NCBI GenBank assembly: GCA_014621425.1
Contig: JAANBB010000010.1
Location: 248,001 to 312,000, forward strand
Reading direction: 5' to 3'
Source: Cylindrodendrum hubeiense
Taxonomy: Eukaryota > Ascomycota > Sordariomycetes > Hypocreales > Nectriaceae
Length of the DNA: 64,000 nucleotides
Shown here: one piece after another, positions 31,934 through 42,191 of the stretch
Layout: every line of letters begins with the position of its first letter
Numbering within the stretch: position 1 is the first letter of the stretch
Made by a program: the position numbers and the translations under genes
Notes under the pieces: generated by a model
Told to the model about the DNA's origin: nothing
The model's input: the letters and a program-made list of their open reading frames with translations, nothing else
The model's database searches: none

Positions 31934-32529
31934 TAAGCCCCCCCTTCGTAGTCCACTTGAGGCTGTCTTGCATTGTGGGGGCCAATATTCAGCCTGAGGT
32001 GGCAATAGGCGCCAGCCTCATCCTTCTTAGTGTGCGCATCCTTCCGACGATCAGATCGGATTGGCCCCGTCAGTGGGGAATCCCTACCCGCCTGTTTCAT
32101 CCCACTGCATCGGCGCCACTTTGCAACCTTGTATCCTGAAATAAACTATTGAGGTCACTATATAGGCCTTACGGCATAAATGGCTGGTTAAGATGAAACC
32201 TTTTTCTTTCAGCTGAGGCTCATCCCTTCCTTCGGGATGAGGACTTTTGTGTGTTATCGCCAATGTGCTGTCGATCCTCACATCAGGCTACCAATGGCAG
32301 ATGCAGGATGCGTCCGATGTCTTACCGACCCCCGTAGATGACATAACCTTAAAATTAAGGTACAGGAAGTCATACTCATAACAACAGAATAGATGCTGGG
32401 GGATGTAAAACTATAAGAGACCTCTTTCCGAGTTGAACTTTACGGACATCCAAACCACTATCACACCACAACTCGCCTTCAATAGCAGTTACATCTACCA
32501 CCATTTTTCTCGTTCATCTTCTTATCACC

Positions 32530-33477
32530 ATGTCTTTGTCTTCTACCCTTAAGAATTTGGTCATGGCTGTCGCGGTAGTCTTTCCCGCAGTCCAAGCCGG
32601 CCCAGTCGCTAAATATCGGTCCATCGTCGAGCGTGACCCTCCCCCTAAGCTCCCTGGTTGTTCTACTCCAGGAGATAGAAAGTGGCAGCCTGGTAAGTTG
32701 GCTCTAATTCCCATCCTTCATCAAAGTGGCCTGTGGCGGACACGCCGTACCACCACATGTACACAACACACGCGATCTTTGCTAACCATTGCCAAAGCCA
32801 TGGACTTTGACACCGATGGCTGCTATAACACGCCTGCCATTGGCATTGACGGAGTCCTCAGTCCTGGTATGGACAACTGTTACACCACTGGCCCTTCTGG
32901 CTGCAGAGACGAGAGTGATCTCGACAATAACAACGTCTACGTCCGTGCCCGTTGCAACAACGGATGGTGTGCGCACATCTACGGCTACTACTTTGAGAAG
33001 GATGTCAACCTGGAGCACGTCTGCGGTGTGGGTGCTGGCCATAGGAATGACTGGGAGCACGTTGTGGTTTGGGTCCAGAACGACGTTGCTAAATACGTCG
33101 CCGTCTCTGCTCACGGAGAGTATGAGGTTCGACCTATTGAAGATGTGTTGTTGGACGGAGATACGCACCCTAAAGTTGTCTACCACCGAGCTGGTGCCCA
33201 GACGCACTCATTCCGCTTTGGCGACACGCCCGATGACGGCATTGAGAACCACAAGGGTGTTTGGTTCTACGGTGACCTTGTCAGCTACCTGGGCTTCCCA
33301 TCCACCGAGCTCCGCGACAGCATGTTGAACAACGACTGGGGCTCTGCTACCATTGACTTCAAAGACAGTCGGATCGCAGATGCGCTTAACTCCGCCAGAG
33401 GTGACAAGGACATCCCTCTGGATTCCACTTTTGACGATCCCATATCCCCTGGTATCCCCGATTGTGTTGTGGTATAA
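32530..33477 (+). CDS. NLP-family (NPP1, necrosis-inducing-like) secreted protein
   Basis: Exons 32530-32692 and 32798-33477 give 280 residues. The join restores the family's QPAMDFDTDGCYNTPAI segment. The 105-nt intron has no stop and is a multiple of three, so an unspliced form would encode 315 residues. The signal peptide covers about the first 23 residues and ends near AVQAGP. The central heptapeptide reads GHRNDWE: the second His of the family pattern GHRHDWE is Asn here. Many cysteines are present (DGCYN, DNCYT, SGCRD, RCNNGWC, HVCG), unlike the two-cysteine type. Members act outside the cell on plant membranes or are non-toxic paralogues. Which applies here is unknown. Confidence 0.92.
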   Translation: MSLSSTLKNLVMAVAVVFPAVQAGPVAKYRSIVERDPPPKLPGCSTPGDRKWQPGKLALIPILHQSGLWRTRRTTTCTQHTRSLLTIAKAMDFDTDGCYNTPAIGIDGVLSPGMDNCYTTGPSGCRDESDLDNNNVYVRARCNNGWCAHIYGYYFEKDVNLEHVCGVGAGHRNDWEHVVVWVQNDVAKYVAVSAHGEYEVRPIEDVLLDGDTHPKVVYHRAGAQTHSFRFGDTPDDGIENHKGVWFYGDLVSYLGFPSTELRDSMLNNDWGSATIDFKDSRIADALNSARGDKDIPLDSTFDDPISPGIPDCVVV

Positions 33478-34142
33478 AAGAAGATCACAGTTTGAGAGTG
33501 CGCTATGACGAGCCTCCTCAAATAGAAACTACAACTATCTGAATAGCTATTAGGGTGCATAGCAATATTATCTGTATTAGTTTAGGATCGGACTAGATCG
33601 GAGAACTTTGATGGTTGAAAAATAAAGTCGAGGACAAACAATGGACTGACTGCAATACTTATGGGCTTTGTGTGCGCCTTCTTCCAAATACTCTGGCAAG
33701 CCCAGATGCCTGTGGTATAATCCTAGCATGCACTTTCACTGGGATTATTTCCCAAATATCCATCGATTTGAAAAACCCCATTTATTCCCATTGTACACCA
33801 ACCGCGACGCGAGCCTTTTAGATCAGCTAATCCGAGAATAATTTAAAGACTATTGCGCAATGAGCAACACTATGGCGTGCACCTTGTAAAGCTTCGACAC
33901 AGCATTGATATTTGTCAGCAACAAGCATCTAATGCCTAGCATAGTTTCGGAATATGAATTCCGCCGACTTGTTTCTGGCTATTTGTGCAATAAACGCCGA
34001 ACCGCCGCAATAGGTATTTGTCAGCGAATAAAAACACCCATCTTGCTATATAATGATGGAAGAAAACGGAGCAACCGAATTAATGAACTTAGAATAAAGA
34101 AGTCACATCACTATTGACATTGAACTTTTGATTGATAAACAT
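33478..34142. other. Intergenic interval
   Basis: No gene seen. A short repeat, tatttgtcagc, occurs near 33908 and 34013. Confidence 0.5.
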
Positions 34143-35244
34143 ATGGAGGTGAGCAGTACACCCTCCATCCTCCTTTTAGGAGCCACCGGCTTTGTGTAAG
34201 CCCCGATCATTTAAATCATTCAAGCAACAACTTATTAACCTATGCAGGGGAGGGACTATTCTCGAACAGCTGCTTAAGTCCTCGGATGAAACCACTCATG
34301 GACTAAGAATTACGGCAGTCGTCCGAAAGGTCAGCCAGGCCGCAGTTCTAGAGAAGAAAGGAATTCAGACTTTGGTACTGGAGGGTGGCCTGGATGATAC
34401 TGAAGGGTTAACCAAAGCAGCCAGCCAACATGACATTGTGTTGCAAGCAGCCACTGGATTCCATACCTCAGCTCCAGTAGCACTCATTGCGGGTCTAGCG
34501 GAGAGGAAGAAGAGAAAGGCGGATGATGGCGTCTTTTACGTTCACGTGGTATATACGAGTATGAAGTGGAGGTAAATGCTCGTCAGCCATATGACCAACG
34601 CACAGCAGATATTGGAGTGATTGAAACGGGCGAAAAGCTCGGTATCAGGACCTACATAGTCATGCCCCCGCTGATCTGGGGCAATGGCACTGGTGACTTT
34701 AACAAAGCGTCCCAGCAAATTCCGCAGCTCATTCGACACGCGATCAAGGAGAGAAAGCTCGAATATGTTGCTCCAGGCACTTCCCGAATTGGACATGTTC
34801 ACGTCCAAGACCTAGCTCTGCTCTTTGAGACTGTCGTCATCCGCGCAATTCAAGATCCAACCCTTGAATCCGGTCGAAAGGGCTTCTTCTTTGCCAATAC
34901 TGGTAACCACTCATGGCTTGAAGTGTCCGAGAAAATTGCGAGAATTGGGTTTCAGTGGGGTGTCCTCAAGTCGGCGGAAGCAACTCCCTTAAATCTCACC
35001 GCCGCTGCGGAAAAGTTTTGGGAGGGCGATTTGCTCCATACCGAGCGAGTTCAAGCATCCACGTAAGTATACAAGCGTCATATGATACCATGAAATTAGC
35101 TGATCCAAGAAATATAGATCTGTCACCAGCGCGGATAGGAGCTTTGGGATCGGCTGGAAGCCTCAAAAGTCCGAGGAGGACTGGCAAGAGAGTATTCCTG
35201 ATGCGGTGAAGAAAGTCATAGATGAAAATAAGCACAGGGTTTAA
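34143..35244 (+). pseudogene. NAD-dependent epimerase/NmrA-like protein, broken by an internal deletion
   Basis: Exon 1 is 34143-34195 and joins 34248 to give the Rossmann start SILLLGATGFVGGTILEQLL. The frame continues to VFYVH at about 34545, where family members continue into the catalytic SGT...YxxxK region. Here the next base pairs lead straight into IYEYEVEV... in another frame, so roughly 25-30 codons are missing. No intron fits between. The downstream part (EKLGIRTYIVMPPLIWGNGTG, IGHVHVQDLA) is intact, and a last exon (35118-35244, joined from 35062) ends KVIDENKHRV. The active-site stretch is lost, so the product cannot be a normal dehydrogenase. Confidence 0.85.
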
Positions 35245-35398
35245 TCAGTAGCTAGGCGAATAAGAAAATTTAGGAATTGTTGTGGTTTGTAGGGCGAACA
35301 GCTGCCTGGCTGCCAGAGAATCTCCAATCACTTAAGGATCTTTAGTATGAACTTCTATTCTAGAGGGCAACTAGCTCTAAGGGAAATGAATCAATGCT

Positions 35399-36458
35399 CT
35401 ATCTAGGGATCGTAAATAACCGGCCGTTAATGTTGTTCTCGTGTAGACGCTCAAGGCCATTTGGAACATCAGAGAAAGGGATTTCCTCCAATGCAGGCGT
35501 GATAGAACCACGGGCAATCAGATCCAAGACGCAGTGAAGTTCCTCCATGCTTGCGCCGACCGAACCCTTTAGCTGAACATTTCGTGTAACCAGAGACGTC
35601 GTCGTCAGCTGCAGAGTGGAGGCACTCAATCCAACGAGAACGACACATCCACCCAGCTTCACGGTGGATACAGCTGAAGACGTTGTCGATCCCACACCGG
35701 CAAAGTCGATAATGACGTCGAAGACAATATCATTGAGCTGGTCAAGATTGGACACGCACTTGATCGCTCCGGATGTTGTAGCTTGTTCAAATTTGGCGGT
35801 GTTGATATCAACGCCGTACACCTCAGCACCTTGCAAGGCTGCAATGGCAACGCCGTTCTAAATATCAAGAAACATTAGCATTGTGCTCGTTTCGTTATCA
35901 TTCTGAGTGAATGATGCATTCAAAGAATCAGAGTCTTATACTTACAAGGCCAAGGCCTCCCAGACCGATGATAGCCACCTTTGTGGATTTGGTAACTCTC
36001 CCCTCAGTGATGACAGCATGGTATGCCGTAGCGACAGAGTCAGTCGCCACAGCCGCCTGTGGGAAGCTCACGCCATCAGGGATTTTGACGAGGTGCTTGC
36101 AGTAGGCAATGGCAAATTCGGCATACCCTCCGTCGTACCCAACGCCAATGGCCTCTGTAAAATCGCGGTCTAGGATAGGATGGCCTAGGAGCGTGACTGC
36201 CACACGGTCCCCAACATTGAATTGGAATGCCGACGCTCCAGGCCCAAGTTTCACCACCTCGCCGGCGACTTCATGACCAAGTGTGAGAGACTGGGCCTGC
36301 ATCCAAGCGCCCCCGCCACCTTTCACAACATGGGTGTCTGAGTGACATAGACCTGCCGCCTTCACCGCGATTAGTACCTGATCGTGTCCCGGCTCTGGGA
36401 TTGGGACATCTTTAAGTGTAAGACCAATGGCAACGTCGGCGAATTGAAAGGCCTTCAT
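35399..36458 (-). CDS. Medium-chain alcohol dehydrogenase-like protein
   Basis: Exons 36458-35946 and 35857-35399 close to 323 residues, slightly shorter than the usual 340-350. The N-terminal GroES-like domain has GLCHSDTHV (catalytic zinc Cys) and LTLGHEVAGEV (zinc His-Glu). The nucleotide site GLGGLGLNGVAIA spans the intron, followed by GAEVYGVDIN, whose acidic residue suggests NAD rather than NADP. The four-cysteine structural zinc loop is absent. Expected activity: NAD(P)-dependent oxidation or reduction of an alcohol/aldehyde. The substrate cannot be inferred. Confidence 0.9.
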
Positions 36459-37260
36459 AGTGGGCAATGGGTAAAAATATAAACGATGTGTATTTCTTTG
36501 ATTTGAAAGGGTATTGGACAGCCATATTTGTTGTGACATCCTAAGCTATATTGTTAGGCTTTAGCTTGCTAACTCCGAGACAGAATGATTCATTATGAGT
36601 AGAAGCTGGATTTGGAAGTAGCGCGCACCGTAATAATATAAAAAAAATACTCAGTTGGGCTATTTCGCGGCCTGTGCATTAGGAAATTATGGTCAAGTGG
36701 AGCGACCCAACTGATTCCGTTCATCCTCTGTTCTAGATGCCTCGCTATCGGTCTCGGGCTCAGGGTATCATATTTACTACCACCGCGATGCGTGCAATAG
36801 CCGTGGAGCACAATCTAAAAGTTGGAAGCTAGTCAGGCTTGAAAGAAATTTGCGACTCGAAGCTATGCGTAGTCAATATTCCGAGGTACATATGGATTCA
36901 CTGCCATAACGCCTCCCGATTCTCAACTCCGATACAGAGGCATTGTATAAGGTCAAATATACAATATCACCAATAAGATGCCGCTCAAACTTTTTCATTT
37001 CATAAATCCGGATCTACGATACCAAACAGTGGATTCTCAGCTCTGCAACAGCATGCAAGACATTTGCGCAAATCGATATTGGGGAACAGCATCACGGATC
37101 GCGCGTACCTCGCTATCAAGTGGCACTGTCGCTATGGCTTAGTATTGATAGGTAGTTTAGTTTTATGTAGTTTGGGCAGTGGACGGCTCCTCATCCCCTC
37201 CATAACCTGATTCCCAAAAAAAACCAGCTTACCCTGACCCCTTGGTGTATCTGATCGAAA
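36459..37260. other. Intergenic interval
   Basis: Promoter side of the alcohol dehydrogenase and 3' side of the amine oxidase. No gene seen. Confidence 0.5.
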
Positions 37261-39502
37261 TCACAGCTTAGAAGAAACAGCATTGCCACTGCATCCGCAT
37301 CCTTCTTCCTTGATACTCTCAGTCTTATTCGCTTCGATCAGAGTGCTCTGGTTGAACCTCTGCTCGCTGGGGGGCACATCCAAGGCAGGATTCTTGTCAA
37401 AGAAGTTCACTGGCTTAAGGTGCACCTTGAGAATTTCCACCGGCATGACTGGAAAGTCTTCAATCCTCGGCACATGGTTGATTCCGAACTGCACCCAGAC
37501 CACAATGTCAGAATCGGGAGTGAGGGACTCATTCCGCTGTGACCATGTCCTGACCCCCGTACCTCCACGGGACTGGTTGGTGTACCATCCGCCCGCGTAA
37601 AGCTCTTTGTCTCTATGCGTCGTGACATAGATATTGTGGTCTGCGAACTCAGCGCGTCGGTAATTGAAGCTCTCATTGTCGCCCATTAGCTTCTGAAAAG
37701 GTGGTGCCATGATTTTGTAGGCGACTGGCTTTCCATTGACTGGGTTTATCGAGTTTGGGTTAGTGATTTTGAAAGTCCGGTTCAAATCAAAATCAAGGTC
37801 TAGGCCGGATGTCTTCTCCACAATCTTGTCCACGACTTCGTAGCCGATGCCATGAGGATTCCAATGGGGGTCTCTTGGCATTCGGTGCGCTTCGGAATAC
37901 ACCAACTGATTTGTGTGGCCGTCAATCATGGGGTCGATTCTCAGGGAGAAGATATGCTGGTGATGGCCAGCGAGGACTCCAGGATGGACGACGGTGCCGT
38001 AAGAAACTCCGGTCTTGTCTAATTCATGGTCGATGGGTTGGGTAGACAGAATTCCCGTGGCTCGCACTTCGTATGTTACTTCGCCGGCTTGGTTGAAGAG
38101 AAACATCAGGATGTATTCATAGTTTGACACAGTGATGATGGACTGAAGCACCAGCTCACGCGATCGAACTGTTGCGGCACAACCGGTTCGATAGTTTGTG
38201 TGCTTCCAGCCGATTCCACCGTCCTGCTCGTGGATGCAGACGCAGTTGTCCATTTGCACGGGTTTGCCTTGGTCGTCGGAAATGACACCACTGAGGTACT
38301 GGATACTTCCCAGGCAATCACATCCCAGCTTGAGATTATTCGCTGTGGCGCCAGCCCCAGCATCACCCAGGTCAAACGCTGTCTTCTTGTGGAAAGGATG
38401 CCGTGGATCAGCGTAGGGGACGTTCATATCCGAGAGGGATAATCTGTAGAACAGTGGGCGGCCATCATACTTGACATTGTACAGGACCATGCCCTCACGT
38501 TGATTGAAACCTGTGATGTCTCAAGTTAGCATGCTTGGAATTCTAGATGAGTCTTCTCGAGGTTCAATGGCTTTGACATACCGACAAAAAAGCTCCACTT
38601 TTGCCATTCAAGAATGTTTCCCGTCTCACCGACCGGCGTTACAGTGAAGCTGGCCCCCTCAGGTTGACTGACGTGCAGCGGTTTGAGGTCTGTCCGTAAA
38701 TTTTGTGCTTCTGGGATATACTCATTTGCGGGCTTATCCTGATACGGGGTAAGAGGCTTGATGGTATTGTCTGCGCCGGTTGGTAGGACGTCGATTCGGA
38801 TCACCTTGTATTCGGTGCACTCAATCACGGGGGAGACTGGCAATGGAAATGCATAGTGGTTTGAGTCGGCCTCAGTAGAGTTTCTCGGGTCTCGCATGTA
38901 TAGGAAGACCTGGTACAGGCGCTGGTCATCCTCAATGCCATCCGATCCTGGTTCTTGTTAACCCTCACTGACAGTTATTATTTCTGGGCATGCTCACCGT
39001 AGATCCAAGGATCAGCACAGACTATGGTGCCTTCCGGGAGCTGAAGCTTCTTGATCTCAGCCAAGACTTTTGGGTCCTCGAGGGCTATCTTCTCGACCAT
39101 CTGAGCCTCTTCATAGTCTGCGTTGCCGTGAACGTATGGGCCGAGTCTGACATTGCTCTCAACACTTCGTGTCGTTAGGTTGATAACGGCTTCATGAAAA
39201 ATGTCCTACTGCGTTTAGTTTTGATCTGAACGTGACGGCTAGTAGGATTCATTTGTACATACCGTCTTACGAATGTAGTATGCAACGAATGCTTGACGGT
39301 CGAGAGGTGGAGGGGACAAGCCATTGTCTTTGGCATTTAGATACGGTACCAATTTATCTTTTGGTGGCTCACTCAGAGTGATGACCTTGAACCTGAGAGA
39401 AACAGATGGCGGCCACACACTCTGAACCAATCTTGCACTTGATTGGATCTCGGCAGCCGAGAGAGGACAGAGCGGGTGCGGGGTTGAGTTATGGTGCGTC
39501 AT
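37261..39502 (-). CDS. Peroxisomal copper amine oxidase
   Basis: Exons 39502-39263, 39205-38998, 38947-38582 and 38510-37261 close to 687 residues, normal for the family. The TPQ cofactor tyrosine lies in the consensus N-Y-E-Y ([10 protein letters not shown], Tyr near 402). The catalytic-base Asp is in [12 protein letters not shown] near 318. Copper-ligand histidines are in GHHQHIF near 455. The protein ends SSKL, a canonical type-1 peroxisomal signal, and has no signal peptide. It oxidises primary amines to aldehydes, releasing ammonia and hydrogen peroxide. The next genes are a Zn-cluster regulator and a DUR3-type symporter, which suggests an inducible amine or polyamine utilisation module. 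Confidence 0.95.
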
Positions 39503-39993
39503 TGCTTAACCGAGGAATTTGGACGACGAGAAAATTCAGCAAAGAAAGTTGAGTAGAGAATCCAAGAAAAAAAAAGAAGGTTAGAGTGCTAAGGGGTCAT
39601 ATTTGAATGCCTCGAAGTTGTGACTGGCGTCAAGGCAAAGTGGAGAATCTCAGCCTTCGCCTCAGTGTGTGATTTAATGTGGGTGCATCACAGGTGTTCC
39701 ACAGGGGGCACATTTGCTGATGGCGCAATTACCCCGAATTGGGCCCATTCAAGCGAGCACATGTACACTAGAGCGTGATGACGCCCAGCTTCCAGACGTG
39801 GTTAGGCGCCCTGCAATAGCTGGGGACTGTGCCGATTACAATCCTTGTCTCATGCATTTGTTGGTGCGGTCCAATTCCCCTATCCCGAACATCTCGCACC
39901 TTCTACGCAAGTAGATGACCGCATCGGATAAAGGTACAGGGCACTCAGGTTGCATATTTCATGCAGTTTATGTGCAGAGTGATCCTTTACTCG
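39503..39993. other. Intergenic interval
   Basis: Promoter of the amine oxidase and 3' end of the regulator. No gene seen. Confidence 0.5.
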
Positions 39994-41676
39994 CTAAAGG
40001 AATAACCAACTTTCTTCTTGGTCCCAAATATACTCTAGCCACGTCTTTTCCGCAAATTCGCTCGATTCTCGACCCCAGATAGCCTCCAGCATCTCGCCAG
40101 CACTTCTTGCGTTATAACAGCAGGAGGTTACCCAAATATGTTGGAAAAGCGTCCGCACCACCTGTCTATGTTCCGTGCTCTGCGTCTCTGCGCCAATGAC
40201 AAACGCGGGCCACACTAAGCTCTTCAGATGGAAATCATGAGGTGGTATGGAGAGCATGTGCGATATTGCAGGCTGAATGCTATCGAGGACGTAGGACCTT
40301 GATAAGAAATGTTGACCAGGGGGTACAGTGATTAAATGCGAAGTATAGACCTCAACAGCAGCCTTGTAAGCAGAGGCAAGATGAAAACGCGACTCGTAGT
40401 GCTGCTGGTCTGGGAAATGTCCCGCCCAGTCAGCAGGTGAGAACTTCATCAAGCTACTGCATAACGCTAGAACCGTTTGCGAATACTCGGAAGCCGTGTC
40501 GGAAATAGATCGCAGCGAATTCACAGCTGATAGTAAATAGAGAAGCTCTGCTGGGCACCCAACCCAAGTCTGGTTTTCGGATTGTCGAAGAGTTTCTAGA
40601 TAGGAAGGATCGATGGCGGGCGATACCTGGGGGGAAAGACTACTCGTTGGTGCCAAGGTTGCTCCCAGGATTCCAAAGCTGGAATAGCGATTAGTACCAG
40701 GTCGTCGGAGTGAAGAGGGATCCATACGTTGTGCAGGCCGTGTCAAAGTATTTCAACCACGCTGTAGACTCTGAGCTTGCGTTGGTTACGAGAGATTTGC
40801 GGCTTCGAATCATTTCTTCTGCGCCTCGCAGGTGGTGCTTCCATCCTCGTCCCCCGAATTCTACCACGTCCATACATACGAAGAGAATAACTGTGGCTAT
40901 CATCGCATCGCTATTTCTTCCAGGGTAGTCCTCCAGCTCGCGTTTCAAATGCTGGAGAGCTTTCTGTTTGTGCAACAATGCCGTGCGTAGCGACTCAGAA
41001 GGGCCGACAAGGCTCATCTCCCCGTCAAGTTCTTCCAGCGAGTCCCAAAGCTCAGGGCTGTCAAGGGGAAGCTTGTTGTCTCTGGAAGGGACCTGTATGT
41101 GATGGATGAGGATTCGATGATTGAAATGAAAAGCAGATATGGAGATCATGATATGGTATAAGGCCTGGTTCTCCGGCATAAGAGGCATTAGAGAGAGGAA
41201 AGGATTATCGCCTGGTTTATTATAGACGACGCATTCTCTGGATAAATCTAGATCGACTGACATGTCGCTTCAGGTCAGCATCATGGCTCATGTATAGAGG
41301 CACTTCCTTGTAACTCACAGTAACGGATGTACTTGCGGCAATTCTGCGACAAGTCTTGCAGGCCAGGCTCGATGAGCGACCTGGACACTGCGGTGGAAAA
41401 CAAAGATGGCTCAAACACCCCATCTTCAGTGTGACGTGCTGTGCTGGGCGGAAGGGGTTCCCTGGATTTTGCAGATGTGCCAAACGTCTGCTTTCCCATC
41501 ATTTTCCCCCTGCTCGCAATGCTGTTAGTCCACACCAGGGCGTTGGGTCGCTCGTATCCCAGACATCGGAGCTTAAGGCCGGAGCAGCGCTGACATGTGG
41601 GCAGCAGCCTGTCGCATTTGACCCGCTTTTGGCGGCAGGTTCGGCACGAGTTGGGAGCTCGAGATGCATCGTGCAT
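39994..41676 (-). CDS. Zn(II)2Cys6 transcription factor
   Basis: Exons 41676-41319, 41256-40728 and 40678-39994 close to 523 residues. The binuclear cluster is complete near the N-terminus (CRTCRQKRVKCDRLLPTCQRC, spacing C-x2-C-x6-C-x6-C-x2-C-x6-C, last Cys in LKLRC). A longer frame reaches an ATG at 41844, but 41676 starts directly before the cluster. The middle domain (FDLDLSRECVVYNKPGDNPFLSLMPL, FGILGATLAP) is the fungal-specific domain of the type found in PRO1/UPC2-like or arginine-type regulators. It is divergent from the symporter gene and next to the amine oxidase, so it probably regulates them. Confidence 0.9.
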
Positions 41677-42191
41677 GGCTGCGATGGAGCCCTCGGGTTT
41701 CTTGGCGGCGTGGGATAATATTACCTGGCTTGCAGTGTCTGATGTTGCAAATATGAGGCCCTGGCCTGCCCTGGCCAGCCCTGTGCTCTTATGCCGGGTG
41801 GAGCGGGGGGAGTGGCAGATGATGCGATCGACGTTAATCCACATTCGGAAGCCCAGACGCGACCCCTGTCAAAACCCACGCCTCGCCATTAGTTACCCCA
41901 AGGTTTCACGGTCGCTGGTGTGGTTGTTGATCCAGAGGTGGCTTTTTTCATGGTATCGCAGACTGTGATGTGAGTCTCAGCCTGTTGACGACATCCTTAG
42001 TCCTGATGGCCTCACGGTGCTTGCTCGCAGTGTTTTAAGCGATAAGACCCTTGCGTCGCTATCATCTCGTCATCACTCATTTTGTCAGACCTATATCGCT
42101 GGTGCAACGTTTCTGCAAATTGCTATAAAGAGATGATGATCTCTCCGGCTCAGCAAGCACACTTGTTCATCGAATCTCGACCTTTCCACCC
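41677..42191. promoter_or_regulatory. Divergent promoter shared by regulator and symporter
   Basis: The 515-bp spacer between two divergent starts is the only likely control region for both genes. I do not see an obvious repeated CGG pair in it, so no binding site is proposed. Confidence 0.45.

Larger units (their letters stand above)
30550..32529. other. Long gene-free interval
   Basis: No gene can be supported in 2 kb. It holds copy C of the dispersed repeat and a short tandem near 31872-31930. A minus-strand frame at 31307-31576 codes for an unfamiliar 89-residue peptide and may be a remnant. The last bases are the promoter of the NLP gene. Confidence 0.5.

Noticed and set aside
32530..33477. 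NLP gene as a single 315-residue exon
   Set aside because: The inserted 35 residues split the conserved QPAMDFDTDGCYN segment and are bounded by a GTAAGT donor and an AAAG acceptor. Splicing is preferred, with retention noted as possible.
34530..34570. Intron explaining the frame break in the first epimerase
   Set aside because: The two readable parts are separated by only two bases, so there is no room for an intron. The catalytic segment is absent from the DNA.
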